Counted from the first letter of the stretch, positions 7,280 to 16,376 are shown. The stretch is 64,000 bases of DNA from Pseudonocardiaceae bacterium YIM PH 21723 (GCA_003600225.1 QZFT01000028.1:40778-104777), one strand, 5' to 3'. The notes: a model not told the origin generated them from the sequence alone. Translations and numbers: made by a program.

Positions 7280-7924
7280 TCAGCCGATGCCGGCAGCGAC
7301 CACGAGCTCCGGTTCGGTGGCCTCGCGGACCTGGTCCACGGTCACACCGGGCGCCAGCTCCTGCAGTACCAGGCCGTTCTCGGTCACATCCAGCACGCAC
7401 AGGTCAGTGATGATCTTCTGCACCACCCGGCGGCCGGTGTACGGCAGCGTGCACTCCTTGAGGATCTTCGGCGATCCGTCCTTGGCCACGTGCTCCATGA
7501 TCACGATGACCTTGCGGGCGCCGTGCACCAGGTCCATGGCGCCACCCATGCCCTTGATCAGCTTGCCCGGGATCGCCCAGTTGGACAGGTCGCCGGACGC
7601 GGAGACCTGCATGGCGCCCAGGATCGCGGTGTCGATGTGCCCACCGCGGATCATGCCGAAGGACAGCGCGGAGTCGAAGAACGAGGCACCGGGCAGCACG
7701 GTGACCGTCTCCTTGCCCGCGTTGATCAGGTCCGCGTCCACCTCGTCCTCGGCCGGATACGGACCGGTGCCCAGGATGCCGTTCTCGCTGTGCAGCACCA
7801 CGTGCACCCCGGCGGGCAGGTAGTTCGGCACCAGTGTCGGCAGGCCGATGCCCAGGTTCACGTACTCGCCGTCGGACAGCTCCAGCGCCGCGCGGGCGGC
7901 GATCTCGTTACGCGACCACGCCAT
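7280..7924 (-). CDS. scoB: 3-oxoacid CoA-transferase subunit B
   Basis: The 214-residue beta subunit transfers CoA from succinyl-CoA to a 3-oxoacid (acetoacetate or 3-oxoadipate type) together with the A subunit. The catalytic glutamate is Glu47 in the [10 protein letters not shown] motif. GIGLPTLV near the N-terminus and [11 protein letters not shown] in the middle are typical of the family. The start at 7924 overlaps the stop of the A subunit by one base (TAATG), so the subunits are translationally coupled in the order A-B. The substrate could be acetoacetate or 3-oxoadipate; no aromatic-degradation genes are nearby to decide. Confidence 0.92.
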   Translation of the reverse strand: MAWSRNEIAARAALELSDGEYVNLGIGLPTLVPNYLPAGVHVVLHSENGILGTGPYPAEDEVDADLINAGKETVTVLPGASFFDSALSFGMIRGGHIDTAILGAMQVSASGDLSNWAIPGKLIKGMGGAMDLVHGARKVIVIMEHVAKDGSPKILKECTLPYTGRRVVQKIITDLCVLDVTENGLVLQELAPGVTVDQVREATEPELVVAAGIG

Positions 7925-8691
7925 TACTGGGCCTCTCCCTGAGTCTGCACCCGGACGGTGCGCCGCTCGATGCGCTTCTCCATGTCGTCGGTCTGCACGA
8001 CGCGCTGCACGAACACCCCCGGCAGGTGCACCTCCTGCGGGTCGAGCTCGCCGGGTTCGACGAGCTGCTCGACCTCGGCGATGGTGATCTTCCCGGCCAT
8101 GGCGCACAGCGGGTTGAAGTTCATCGTGGTCTTGTCGAAGATCAGGTTCCCGTGCCGGTCGCCCTTGGTCGCCCGGACCAGCGCGAAGTCGGTGACGATC
8201 GCCTCTTCGAGCACGAACTCCCGGTCGCCGAAGACTCGGGTCTCCTTGGCCGGCGAGGCCAGCAGGACATTGCCCGCCTCGTCGTAGCGCCACGGCAGAC
8301 CGCCCTCGGCGATCCAGGTGCCGCCACCCGCCGGGGTGTAGAAGGCGGGGATGCCACAGCCACCGGCGCGCAGCCGCTCGGCCAGGGTGCCCTGCGGGGT
8401 GAGCTCCACCTCCAGCTCGCCGGACAGGTACTGCCGGGCGAACTCCTTGTTCTCCCCCACGTACGAGCTGGTCGTACGGGAGATCCGCCGGTCGCGCAGC
8501 AGGACGCCCAGGCCCCACTCGTCCACACCGCAGTTGTTGGAGACCACCTTCAGGTCGTCGATCCCCTTGGCGTGGATGGCGTTGATCAGCCCACTGGGGA
8601 TACCGCACAACCCGAACCCGCCGACGGCGATGCTCGCCCCCGACGGAATGTCGCCGACGGCATCGGCGATCGAGGGTTGAAACTTGTCCAT
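7924..8691 (-). CDS. scoA: 3-oxoacid CoA-transferase subunit A
   Basis: The 255-residue alpha subunit starts at ATG 8691 ([12 protein letters not shown]); the frame to 8733 adds unrelated residues. Family marks are GGFGLCGIP (about 24-32), the conserved [11 protein letters not shown] segment, and the [14 protein letters not shown] stretch before the C-terminus. It forms the alpha/beta enzyme with ScoB encoded directly downstream, acting in ketone-body or 3-oxoadipate metabolism in the cytoplasm. The upstream gap of 170 bp contains a long perfect hairpin (8777-8823) that ends the preceding gene. Confidence 0.92.
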   Translation of the reverse strand: MDKFQPSIADAVGDIPSGASIAVGGFGLCGIPSGLINAIHAKGIDDLKVVSNNCGVDEWGLGVLLRDRRISRTTSSYVGENKEFARQYLSGELEVELTPQGTLAERLRAGGCGIPAFYTPAGGGTWIAEGGLPWRYDEAGNVLLASPAKETRVFGDREFVLEEAIVTDFALVRATKGDRHGNLIFDKTTMNFNPLCAMAGKITIAEVEQLVEPGELDPQEVHLPGVFVQRVVQTDDMEKRIERRTVRVQTQGEAQ

Positions 8692-8776
8692 GGTCCTCTT
8701 CCTCACCTCGCGGCTCTGTCCGGCGGGCGGCATGGATCCACGAGGGAGCCACGCCGCGCCCTGAGCACGACCCTAA

Positions 8777-8823
8777 GCAATTTCTGCAGAAAATGCGCCC
8801 TTTGCATTTTCTGCAGAAATTGC
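8777..8823 (-). terminator. Perfect 20-bp inverted repeat with PstI-site cores
   Basis: Arms 8777-8796 and 8804-8823 are perfectly complementary over 20 bp, with a 7-nt loop GCCCTTT. Each arm contains the sub-palindrome TTTCTGCAGAAA. It lies 39 bp past the stop of the FMN reductase gene and 86 bp before scoA, so a terminator is the simplest role. Related palindromes occur at 48823-48886 and 60951-60997. Confidence 0.7.
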
Positions 8824-8861
8824 TCACAACTGCCGCAAGCGGAAGTCCGGACGGACCTCGG

Positions 8862-9425
8862 TCAGCCCGCGAAGAAGGTCTTGGCGGCCGCCAGCCCGTC
8901 GGTGTCCCGCTCGATGTCGCCCACCCGGTCTCCGAGGCCGACCAGGGTGCCCGCGTACCGCATCCACATGTACTCGGCGGTGAACCGCAGGGCGTCCTCC
9001 CAGGGCCGGATGTGGTCCGGGTGCTCCCCCTCGAACACGGTGACGCCCCACAGCGTCTTCCCGGTCAGCCGCTGCCTGCGCCCCTCGGTGGTGTCCAGGA
9101 ACCAGCTGTTCCAGCTCTCCAGGTACAGCTTCACCGCGGCCGGCAACGAGTACCAGTACAGCGGCGCGGCGATCACCACGTCGGTCGCCCAGGTCGTGGC
9201 CTCGCGCAGCGCCTCGGAGTGCTCGGTGACCGCCGGATAGGTCTCCGGCCCGTAGCGGCCGTCCACGAAGACCGGCAGCGGATGGTCGGCCAGCCGGATC
9301 CATCGCTGCTCGGCGCCGGCGGGCAGCTGGGCGGCCGCGGTCCGGGCCAGGTACTCGGTGTTGCCGTCGGCCCGGGCGCTGCCCAGCAGGAACAGGAAGC
9401 GGCGCGGTTCGCCAGAAGTCGTCAT
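8862..9425 (-). CDS. NAD(P)H-dependent FMN reductase-like oxidoreductase
   Basis: The 187-residue protein has a flavodoxin-like fold of the NAD(P)H:FMN reductase type. The FMN phosphate loop is [13 protein letters not shown] near residue 15, and [19 protein letters not shown] in the middle matches the flavin-contacting segment of NADPH-dependent quinone/FMN reductases. The start at 9425 (MTTSGEPRR) is taken because the longer frame to 9695 runs into sequence antisense to the ATPase gene. It is cytoplasmic and transcribed alone, divergent from the ATPase gene. The substrate is unknown. Confidence 0.8.
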   Translation of the reverse strand: MTTSGEPRRFLFLLGSARADGNTEYLARTAAAQLPAGAEQRWIRLADHPLPVFVDGRYGPETYPAVTEHSEALREATTWATDVVIAAPLYWYSLPAAVKLYLESWNSWFLDTTEGRRQRLTGKTLWGVTVFEGEHPDHIRPWEDALRFTAEYMWMRYAGTLVGLGDRVGDIERDTDGLAAAKTFFAG

Positions 9426-9561
9426 GAGTTCAGTCTGTGAACCGGCTCGCCGACGTGCTGGCGATTTTCTGCCATGATCCACCTGTTCAGGCGCAGCGGT
9501 CACCCTTGTGGACCAGGCATGGTGGTCCGACCTGATCTGAAAACCGGAGGTCGATCGGCGC

Positions 9562-11130
9562 ATGGAACTCACCCGCGAGCGGCACATCAACCAGGCGCTG
9601 CTTCGCATCCCCCGGCGCGCGGAGAGCGTGGACCGGCACACCCTCGCCACGACGTTCGTCTCCTCGGGTTCGCTGTCGGCGATGCTGCACTCCACCGACC
9701 ACCAGATCCTGTACGGCCGCCGGGGAACCGGGAAGACCCACGCCCTGTTGCACCTGTCCGACCAGATCGAGCAGATGGGCGATGTCCCGGTCTACCTGGA
9801 CCTGCGCACCATCGGATCCGCGGGCGGGCTGTACGCGGACAACTCGCTGAGCCGCGCGCACCGGGGCACCCAGTTGCTGGTGGACACCCTGGAGGCGATC
9901 CACGAGGAATTGCTGTCCACCGCGATCAACAAGGAAGTGTCCGATCAGGACGGTCTGCTGCGCGGACTGGACTCCCTGGCCACGGCGTCCACCGGCGTCG
10001 AGGTGATCGGCGCGGTGGAACACGAGTCCACGGTGGCCGCGGAGCTGGAGAACACCAACTACCAGGAGAACAGCGCGGAGATCGGCGGCTTCTTCGGCCC
10101 CGGAGCGGGCGTCACCGCGGGCAGCGAGCAGAAGGTCACACAGGCGGCCGAGGGCCGGGTACGGCGGATCGGCGTGGAGCGGCACCACGTGGTCTTCGGC
10201 CCGCTGTCCCGGTCGCTCCGGCAGATCACCGGCGCACTCGGCAGATCCCGGGTGTGGCTGCTGCTGGACGAGTGGAGCTCGATTCCCCTTGACCTGCAAC
10301 CGTTTCTGGCCGATCTGATCCGGCGCAGCGTGCTGCCCACGGCGGGGATGACGGTGAAGATCGCGGCCATCGAGCGCCGGTCCAAGTTCCTGCAGCCGTG
10401 CGACAACGGCGACTACCTGGGCATCGAGGTGGGCGCGGACGCAGCCTCCGCGATGAGCCTGGACGACCTGATGATCTTCGACCACTCCCGCAACCGGTCG
10501 GTGGACTTCTTCGAGCGGCTGTTCCACAACCACGCCAGCTCGGTACTGCCCACCGACCTGCACTTCGACGAGCCGAAGCAGTTCATCACCAGCGCCTTCA
10601 AGCGGCAGGCCTTCGCCGAACTGGTGCGCGCCGCCGAGGGTGTCCCCCGCGACGCGATCAACATCGCCGCGCTGGCCGCGCAGCAGGCGCACGAGGGCCC
10701 GATCTCCATCCTGGACGTGCGCACCGCCGCCCGGGACTGGTACCTGCGAGACAAGCAGGGGGCGATCTCGGCGAACAAGCCGGCCCGCAAGCTGCTCCGG
10801 CTGCTGGTGGACGAGGTCGTCGGGCACCGCAAGGCCCGCACCTTCCTGATCGAGCAGGGCACCAGCGTGGACAACGAGCTGGTGCAGGAGCTGTACGACG
10901 CCCGGCTGCTGCACGTGTTGCGCCGGGGCATCGTGGATCACCGGAACCCCGGCACCTACTACGACGGCCTGGCGATCGACTACGGCTGCTACGTGGCCTT
11001 GCTGATCGACGGCAACGTGAAGATCTCCCAGTTGGGCAAGGACCTGTGGCTCAACGCCGCCCGGGGCGTCCCGCTGGAGGACTTCGACCTGCAACGCCCC
11101 GCCATCGACATCGGCACCCTGCGCGGCTAA
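9562..11130 (+). CDS. ORC/CDC6-like P-loop ATPase
   Basis: The 522-residue protein has a Walker A at residues 51-60 (YGRRGTGKTH) and a Walker B at 231-237 (VWLLLDE). An AAA lid-like region follows with EGVPRDAINIAALAA near residues 358-372. The C-terminal third resembles a winged-helix region followed by a conserved DYGCYVALL segment. This layout matches bacterial proteins annotated as ORC-CDC6-family AAA ATPases, whose function is mostly unknown; some sit in defence-type contexts. It is monocistronic, with an AGG-containing site before the ATG. An inverted repeat GGACCA...TGGTCC at about 9511-9530 could be an operator. Its stop overlaps the convergent thioesterase stop by 4 nt. Confidence 0.7.
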   Translation: MELTRERHINQALLRIPRRAESVDRHTLATTFVSSGSLSAMLHSTDHQILYGRRGTGKTHALLHLSDQIEQMGDVPVYLDLRTIGSAGGLYADNSLSRAHRGTQLLVDTLEAIHEELLSTAINKEVSDQDGLLRGLDSLATASTGVEVIGAVEHESTVAAELENTNYQENSAEIGGFFGPGAGVTAGSEQKVTQAAEGRVRRIGVERHHVVFGPLSRSLRQITGALGRSRVWLLLDEWSSIPLDLQPFLADLIRRSVLPTAGMTVKIAAIERRSKFLQPCDNGDYLGIEVGADAASAMSLDDLMIFDHSRNRSVDFFERLFHNHASSVLPTDLHFDEPKQFITSAFKRQAFAELVRAAEGVPRDAINIAALAAQQAHEGPISILDVRTAARDWYLRDKQGAISANKPARKLLRLLVDEVVGHRKARTFLIEQGTSVDNELVQELYDARLLHVLRRGIVDHRNPGTYYDGLAIDYGCYVALLIDGNVKISQLGKDLWLNAARGVPLEDFDLQRPAIDIGTLRG

Positions 11131-11582
11131 CCCAGCGGGAAGAGCATGCAGGTCGAGGTGGCCTGCGCGACCAGCTTGCCCTCGGCGCTGGTGATCCGTC
11201 CCTCGCCGATCGCGGTCTTGCGGCCGACGTGGATGGTGGTCGCCTCGCAGCGCAACGCGTCGTCGTCGAGGCCGACCGGGCGGACGAAGTTGACCTTCAC
11301 GTCCAGGCCGGTGAACCCGGTGCCGTCCGGCAGCTGGGTGAACACCGCCGCGGAGATCGCGGTGTCCAGCAGCGTGGTGAGCACGCCGCCGTGCACCACG
11401 AACATGGCGTTGGCCGTGCTGTGGCTGGGCCGCAGCGTGAAGACCGACCGGCCGTCCGACAGCTCGGCCAGTTCGATGCCGAGGGCGTGCATGACGCCGA
11501 CGCCCTCGGCGAAGCCGCGGTCGATGACGGCCCGCAACTCGGTGATCCGCCGTGTCGTGGTGTCGCTGGTGGTGTCAGGCAC
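11127..11582 (-). CDS. PaaI-family hot-dog thioesterase
   Basis: The 151-residue protein carries the hot-dog signature VHGGVLTTLLDTAISAAVF, with the HGG turn and the acidic Asp on the central helix, and the strand KVNFVRPVG. Such proteins hydrolyse acyl- or aryl-CoA thioesters as cytoplasmic tetramers. The length is normal. The stop codon overlaps that of the convergent ATPase gene by 4 nt. It is probably transcribed alone, and the CoA substrate cannot be inferred. Confidence 0.85.
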   Translation of the reverse strand: MPDTTSDTTTRRITELRAVIDRGFAEGVGVMHALGIELAELSDGRSVFTLRPSHSTANAMFVVHGGVLTTLLDTAISAAVFTQLPDGTGFTGLDVKVNFVRPVGLDDDALRCEATTIHVGRKTAIGEGRITSAEGKLVAQATSTCMLFPLG

Positions 11583-11849
11583 TGCGTGCTCCTTCGATGA
11601 CGTCGACGTACACCGTTCGTTTGAGAGGCACTGCGTGGTTCACCCACCGGGCCCGGAGTAGACCGGGACTGACCTGCTTAAACCTAACTCCGCCCGGTTG
11701 CCGCAGGATTTCGGGGTCGCCCTGACGCCCAGGGCGGACATTCACTGGACCCGGTAGTGCACTGGTATCGATCGGGCAGCAGGACCCCGGCACCCACCGC
11801 CGTTCGCAGTAAGATCGCTGGATCGCCGTGAGGAACTCAAGGAGCCGAC

Positions 11850-12614
11850 GTGAGCCAACACCATCACGACGGTCCCATCCGGCATCCGGCCCCCGAGCCG
11901 TCGCAGATCTGGGTGCCCGCGCCACGGGGGCACAAGCAGTCGATCCTGCCGCTGCACGAACCGGGCACGCAGCCTCCTGAGCCGGTCAACTCCCCGCTGA
12001 CCACGGTGCTGCTGCTGAGCACCGGGGTGTTCGTGGTGGTGCTGCTGGTGCTGACGATCGGTGAGATGACCGGCGTGTTCAGCATCGGCGGGCTGAAGGA
12101 GACCCCACCGACCGCGATGAGCATGCCGTCCGAGCGGAGCACGGTCTCCGCGGCGGTGCCCCCGGTGGCCAACGGTCAGCAGGCGCCGTCCGGCCACAAG
12201 CTGGTGGACGCCCCCGGCAGGCTGCGCATCGCGGTGCCCCAGTCCTGGGAGGTGCACCCCGGTCCGGTCGAGGCGAACCTGCAGGCGGACGAGCCGGGCG
12301 GGCCGGGCGGCAGGCTGCTGTTCGGCGGCAACCCGCAGAGCCCCCGGAAGCTGATCGAGGTGGTGTCCGACTTCGAGAAGGGCACCAAGGACTACCACCG
12401 GATCCTGTTGAGCGAAACGGGATTCGGCGCCGCCGAGCAGGCCGTGGACTGGGAGTACACCTTCACCAAGGACGGCGCCGCGCAGCACGCGCAGGGCCGC
12501 TACTGGCGGATGAACGGCACCGACTACGTGGTGTACCTGGCGTGCCCGGAGAGCAGGTGGCCCCAGCTGGGTCCCACCCTGCGGACCGCCGTGGAGAACG
12601 CACACCCCAAGTAG
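11850..12614 (+). CDS. Bitopic membrane protein with extracytoplasmic LpqN-like domain
   Basis: The 254-residue protein has a proline- and histidine-rich cytoplasmic N-terminus (residues 1-48), one membrane segment at about 50-70, a low-complexity linker, and an extracytoplasmic domain of about 140 residues starting near GHKLVDAPGRLRIAVP. The domain resembles actinobacterial LpqN/MK35-type modules in its start and in the final VVYLACPESRWPQLGPTLRTAVE segment; this is a visual judgement. The 267 bp upstream shows no obvious element. Its stop abuts that of the MBL-fold gene. The function is unknown. Confidence 0.65.
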   Translation: MSQHHHDGPIRHPAPEPSQIWVPAPRGHKQSILPLHEPGTQPPEPVNSPLTTVLLLSTGVFVVVLLVLTIGEMTGVFSIGGLKETPPTAMSMPSERSTVSAAVPPVANGQQAPSGHKLVDAPGRLRIAVPQSWEVHPGPVEANLQADEPGGPGGRLLFGGNPQSPRKLIEVVSDFEKGTKDYHRILLSETGFGAAEQAVDWEYTFTKDGAAQHAQGRYWRMNGTDYVVYLACPESRWPQLGPTLRTAVENAHPK

Positions 12615-13439
12615 CTACGTCAGCTCGTCGAACTCCCCGCTGCTCCACCGGATGTGCGCCTCGGCGCTGCGCCGCACCATCGCCTCGGCGCCGGGGCCGA
12701 TCACGTCGCCGTTCAACAACATCAACCGGTCGTACCGATAACCGTCCAATGTGGTCACCAGGCGCCGGACCACGTTGGCGGACAACGGGATCTGCTTGAC
12801 CCAGCTTCGGCGGAAGGACACCCAGCCCGGTTCGAGCGAGCCGGTGATGGTGTCCCCGCACAGCAGATCGCCCTCGGGTGTACGGGCCACGCCGCTGCCC
12901 AGCATGTGCCCACCCAGCTGGATCAGCTCGATCCCGGGGATCGGTTCGGCGTGGTCCCGCCAGTACTCGACGACCGGATCGGTCCGCGGCAGCCATTCCC
13001 GGTTGTGCTCGTTGACCAGCACCGGAATCCCGCCGAACCGGTGACTCCAGCTGATCTGGGCACCGAACATGTGCGCATGGCTCGCCGTGATCGCGTGCAC
13101 CCCGCCGAGGTCGCGCACCAGGCCGGCCGCGTGGTCGTCGACCGTGGGTTGCGGGTCCCACATCAGGTTGCCGTGTGGCGTCCGCACCACGTATGTCCAC
13201 TGCCCGATGGCGATCCCAGGATCCCGCCGGAAGGAGTACACCCCGCGTCCGTGGTCCCGGTACTGGAGGATGTGCGGCACAGCGGCCAGTTCCTCAGGCG
13301 TGGCCCAGCTCGTCGAGTGCGGGCCCAGGTCACCGCGTTCCTCGAAGCCGACCTCACCCCGGTCCAGCACGCAGCGCTCGGGCGGCCGCGGTGAATCGGC
13401 GTGTTCGAGACCGCATCGCCCGCAAATCCAGAGAGTCAT
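12615..13439 (-). CDS. MBL-fold protein with N-terminal Cys-rich knuckle
   Basis: The 274-residue protein begins with a zinc-knuckle or rubredoxin-like piece (CGRCG at 6-10, Cys23) with only three visible cysteines. It is followed by a metallo-beta-lactamase fold. The usual HxHxDH motif reads SHAHMFGA, so the Asp-His pair is not conserved. Later metal-ligand regions are present (GGHMLGS and LLCGDTI). A known subgroup with an SHPH(F/Y) motif has the same N-terminal knuckle, so the change may be a family trait and not decay. The metal content and substrate are open. It lies between a membrane protein gene and a TetR gene. Confidence 0.75.
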   Translation of the reverse strand: MTLWICGRCGLEHADSPRPPERCVLDRGEVGFEERGDLGPHSTSWATPEELAAVPHILQYRDHGRGVYSFRRDPGIAIGQWTYVVRTPHGNLMWDPQPTVDDHAAGLVRDLGGVHAITASHAHMFGAQISWSHRFGGIPVLVNEHNREWLPRTDPVVEYWRDHAEPIPGIELIQLGGHMLGSGVARTPEGDLLCGDTITGSLEPGWVSFRRSWVKQIPLSANVVRRLVTTLDGYRYDRLMLLNGDVIGPGAEAMVRRSAEAHIRWSSGEFDELT

Positions 13440-13472
13440 ACGACCATCGTGGGCCCTCCAGCGCGCTGGAGG

Positions 13473-14054
13473 TCAACTCGGCCAGGCGAGCAACGCCTGA
13501 CCGGCGATCTTGTGCAGCTGCTCCTCGGTCGCGCCGTCCCTGGCGTGCTGCGACATGCCCTGCACCACCGCGCCGACGAACAGGGCCAGCTGCTCGGGGT
13601 CCACGGTGGACGGAAGTTCGCCGCTGTCCACATCGGCCTGGATCTTCTGGATCAACAGGTCCCGGTTGCTCAGCCTGCCTTGCCGCAGGATCGCGTCGAT
13701 CCCGTCCCGGTCCGGCGAACCGGCGATCACCATGCAGCCCTTCGGATGCTCATGGCTCACGTACTCGGTGGCCAGGGTGCGCAGCAGCCGGCTCACCGCG
13801 GAGAAGGAGGTCGGCTCCTCCTTCAACGACTCGGCGGTGATCACCGAGTAGCGCTCGGTGTAGTGCCGGACCACCTCGCCGAACAGGCTCGCCTTGTCAC
13901 CGAAGGCCGCGTAGAGGCTCGGCGGGTTCACCCCGGTGATCTTGGTGATCTCGGCCATGGACGTCGCCTCGTACCCGTTGGCCCAGAAGGCACGGGTGAT
14001 GGCGTCGAGCACCTCGGCCCGATCAAAAGACGGTGGACGTCCTCGCGGTGACAT
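13473..14054 (-). CDS. TetR/AcrR-family repressor
   Basis: The 193-residue regulator has an N-terminal TetR helix-turn-helix (about residues 10-55; FWANGYEATSMAEITKITGV and PPSLYAAFGDKASLF) and a C-terminal ligand-binding domain containing GCMVIAGS and FVGAVVQGMSQHARDG, common in regulators of oxidoreductase genes. It is divergent from the four-SDR operon with an 83-bp shared promoter region that carries two inverted repeats. It most likely represses that operon and itself; the inducer is unknown. Confidence 0.88.
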   Translation of the reverse strand: MSPRGRPPSFDRAEVLDAITRAFWANGYEATSMAEITKITGVNPPSLYAAFGDKASLFGEVVRHYTERYSVITAESLKEEPTSFSAVSRLLRTLATEYVSHEHPKGCMVIAGSPDRDGIDAILRQGRLSNRDLLIQKIQADVDSGELPSTVDPEQLALFVGAVVQGMSQHARDGATEEQLHKIAGQALLAWPS

Positions 14055-14137
14055 AGCAACATTCTATAACGCCCCCTACAAAACCTGTGCTACGTTAATT
14101 TTGTAGTGTTCATTACGTAATCCATTCGGGGGCACAC
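14055..14137 (+). promoter_or_regulatory. Divergent promoter/operator region between TetR and SDR genes
   Basis: This AT-rich 83-bp gap holds two symmetric sequences. One is CTACAAAA (14076-14083) with TTTTGTAG (14099-14106), arms 8 bp and 15 bp apart. The other is the perfect palindrome ATTACGTAAT (14112-14121). Both are plausible TetR operators controlling both directions. GGGGGC before ATG 14138 is the likely ribosome-binding site. Confidence 0.55.
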
Positions 14138-14884
14138 ATGGGGCAACTGACCGGCAGGATCGCGCTGGTCACCGGGGGTAGCCGCGGTATCGGCAGGGGG
14201 ATCGCCGAGCGCCTGGCCAGGGACGGCGCCCAGGTCATCGTGCACTACGGCAGCAACGAGGCCGCCGCCAAGGAGACCGTCGCCGCCATCGATGCCGGAG
14301 GCGGCACAGCCTTCGCTCTACGGGCCGAGCTGGGCGTTCCCGGCGACGCGGACACCGTCCTCGACGGACTGCGCGAGCACGGCGTGGACCGGCTGGATGT
14401 CCTGGTGAACAACGCGGGCATCCTCATCCCCGGTGAATTCGCCGAGACCACTGCGGCGGACTTCGACCGGCAGATCGCGATCAATGTGAAGGCGCCGTTC
14501 TTCCTGATCCAGCGGTTGCTGCCGCTGATTCCGGACGGCGGGCGGATCATCAACATCTCCAGCGTGCTGACCAGGATCGCGGGCTCCTCGCTGACCTACG
14601 CGCTGTCCAAGGGGGCGGTCGACGTGTTGAGTCATACCCTGGCCAAACATCTCGGACCCCGCGGAATCACGGTCAACACGGTGCATCCTGGCATCGTGCC
14701 CACCGATATCAACGCGGATCTGCTGGCGGACGAGAACTACGCCGCGCAGGCCAGGCAGCGGGTGGCTCTCGGCCGGTTCGGGGAGCCGGCCGACATCGCC
14801 GACGCGGTCGCCTTCCTCGCTTCGCACGACTCCCGCTGGATCACCGGAAGCAAGATCGACACCACTGGAGGAACCGCACTGTGA
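14138..14884 (+). CDS. Short-chain dehydrogenase/reductase, SDR copy 1
   Basis: This 248-residue classical SDR is NAD(P)-dependent. The cofactor motif TGGSRGIG lies at residues 12-19, NNAG at 91-94, and the active site has Ser in NISS (141-142), Tyr154 and Lys158. It is one residue shorter than copies 2 and 3 between Ser and Tyr. It heads a four-gene array in which each gene overlaps the next by 4 nt. At protein level the copies are near-identical in the N-terminal 90 residues and differ mainly in the substrate loop. The substrate is unknown; the resemblance is to 3-oxoacyl-ACP or glucose dehydrogenase-type SDRs. Confidence 0.9.
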   Translation: MGQLTGRIALVTGGSRGIGRGIAERLARDGAQVIVHYGSNEAAAKETVAAIDAGGGTAFALRAELGVPGDADTVLDGLREHGVDRLDVLVNNAGILIPGEFAETTAADFDRQIAINVKAPFFLIQRLLPLIPDGGRIINISSVLTRIAGSSLTYALSKGAVDVLSHTLAKHLGPRGITVNTVHPGIVPTDINADLLADENYAAQARQRVALGRFGEPADIADAVAFLASHDSRWITGSKIDTTGGTAL

Positions 14885-15630
14885 GCACCCTGAACGGCAA
14901 GATCGCCCTGGTCACCGGCAGCAGCCGAGGCATCGGCCGAGCCATCGCGGAGCGGCTGGCCCGCGACGGCGCCCAGGTCGTCGTGCACTACGGCAGCAAC
15001 GAGACCGCGGCGAAGGAGACCGTCGCCGCCATCGAGGCCGCAGGCGGCAAGGCCTTCGCCATCGGCGCCGAACTCGGCGTGCCCGGCGATGTGGACACCG
15101 TCCTCAAGGGACTGGACGACCACGGCGTGGACCGGCTGGACATCCTGGTGAACAACGCGGGTGGCGGCTCGCAGCAGACCATCGAGGAGGCCACCCCCGA
15201 GGAATTCGACCGGACCTTCGCGCTCAACGTGAAGGCGCCGTTCTTCCTCACCCAGCGGCTGCTCCCCCGGCTGAACGACGGCGGGCACATCATCAACATC
15301 TCCTCCGGCGCCGCCCGGTTCGCCATGCCCCAGATCATCGCGTACTCGGCGTCCAAGGGCGCGCTGGACGTCTTCGGCCATACCCTGGCCAAGCACCTCG
15401 GACCCCGCAGGATCACCGTCAACACCGTGCATCCCGGGTTCATCAGCACCGACATGAACGCCGAACTCCTGGACGACCCCCAGTTCGGCGACATGGCCCG
15501 AGCGCTCACCGCATTCGGCGAGATCGGCAAGCCGGCCGATGTGGCCGACGCCGTCGCCTTCCTGGCCTCCGATGACTCCCGCTGGGTCACCGGATCGATC
15601 ATCGATGTGTCCGGAGGCATCGCGCTGTGA
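14881..15630 (+). CDS. Short-chain dehydrogenase/reductase, SDR copy 2
   Basis: The 249-residue second copy starts at GTG 14881, overlapping the stop of copy 1 (GTGA). The cofactor motif TGSSRGIG differs by one residue from its sisters. The active site is Ser142, Tyr155, Lys159. After the NNAG motif it has GGSQQTIEEAT where the other copies differ, so substrate contacts probably differ. The region after the active site (TLAKHLGPR) is almost unchanged in all four. It is expected to be expressed from the common promoter at 14055-14137 by coupled translation. Confidence 0.9.
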   Translation: MSTLNGKIALVTGSSRGIGRAIAERLARDGAQVVVHYGSNETAAKETVAAIEAAGGKAFAIGAELGVPGDVDTVLKGLDDHGVDRLDILVNNAGGGSQQTIEEATPEEFDRTFALNVKAPFFLTQRLLPRLNDGGHIINISSGAARFAMPQIIAYSASKGALDVFGHTLAKHLGPRRITVNTVHPGFISTDMNAELLDDPQFGDMARALTAFGEIGKPADVADAVAFLASDDSRWVTGSIIDVSGGIAL

Positions 15631-16376
15631 GCACACTCGACGGCAAGATCGCTTTGGTCACCGGCGGCAGCAGGGGAATCGGCCGGGCCATCGCCGAACG
15701 CCTGGCCCACGACGGTGCCCAGGTGGTCGTGCACTACGGCAGCAACGAGACCGCCGCCAAGGAGACCGTCGCCGCCATCGAGGCCGTAGGCGGGAAAGCC
15801 TTCGCGCTGCGAGCGGAACTGGGCGTTCCCGGCGACGTGGACACCGTCCTCAATGGACTGCGCGAGCACGGCGTGGACCGGCTGGACATCCTGGTGAACA
15901 ACGCCGCGGTCAACTCCTACCGGACGATCGAGGAGCTCACTCCGGCGGAGTTCGACACCGACTTCGCGGTGAACGTGAAGGCACCGTTCTTCCTTACCCA
16001 GCAACTACTTCCACGGCTCAACGACGGCGGCCGGATCATCAACATCTCCTCCGGCGTCGCCCGGATCGCGCTGCCCACGGTCATCAGTTACTCGGCGACC
16101 AAGGGCGCACTCGAGGTGTTCAGTCACACCCTGGCCAAGCACCTCGGACCGCGCGGCATCACGGTCAACGTCGTGCGCCCCGGCTACATCGCCACCGAGA
16201 TGAACGCCGAGGAGCTCTCCGACCCGGCTACCCGGGAGCGGGCGCGTTCGCTGTCCGCCTTCGGCGAGATCGGCCGGCCGGCGCACGTGGCCGACGCGGT
16301 GGCCTTCCTCGCTTCCGACGACTCCCGCTGGGTCACCGGAACCATCATCGACGCCACTGGAGGATCAGCGCTGTGA
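15627..16376 (+). CDS. Short-chain dehydrogenase/reductase, SDR copy 3
   Basis: The 249-residue third copy starts at GTG 15627 within the stop of copy 2. It has TGGSRGIG at 12-19, NNAA in place of NNAG at 91-94, Ser142, Tyr155 and Lys159. After the Lys the sequence VVRPGYIATEMN differs from the TVHPGF of copies 2 and 4. The nucleotide sequence of the first 200 bp is almost the same as in copy 4, suggesting recent duplication or gene conversion. A soluble tetrameric or heteromeric oxidoreductase is inferred. Confidence 0.9.
   Translation: MSTLDGKIALVTGGSRGIGRAIAERLAHDGAQVVVHYGSNETAAKETVAAIEAVGGKAFALRAELGVPGDVDTVLNGLREHGVDRLDILVNNAAVNSYRTIEELTPAEFDTDFAVNVKAPFFLTQQLLPRLNDGGRIINISSGVARIALPTVISYSATKGALEVFSHTLAKHLGPRGITVNVVRPGYIATEMNAEELSDPATRERARSLSAFGEIGRPAHVADAVAFLASDDSRWVTGTIIDATGGSAL

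Noticed and set aside
15539..16372. A 527-residue fusion extending SDR copy 4 upstream
   Set aside because: The extension is out of frame with SDR copies 2 and 3 and is an Arg-rich shadow; GTG 16373 overlaps the previous stop like the other junctions.
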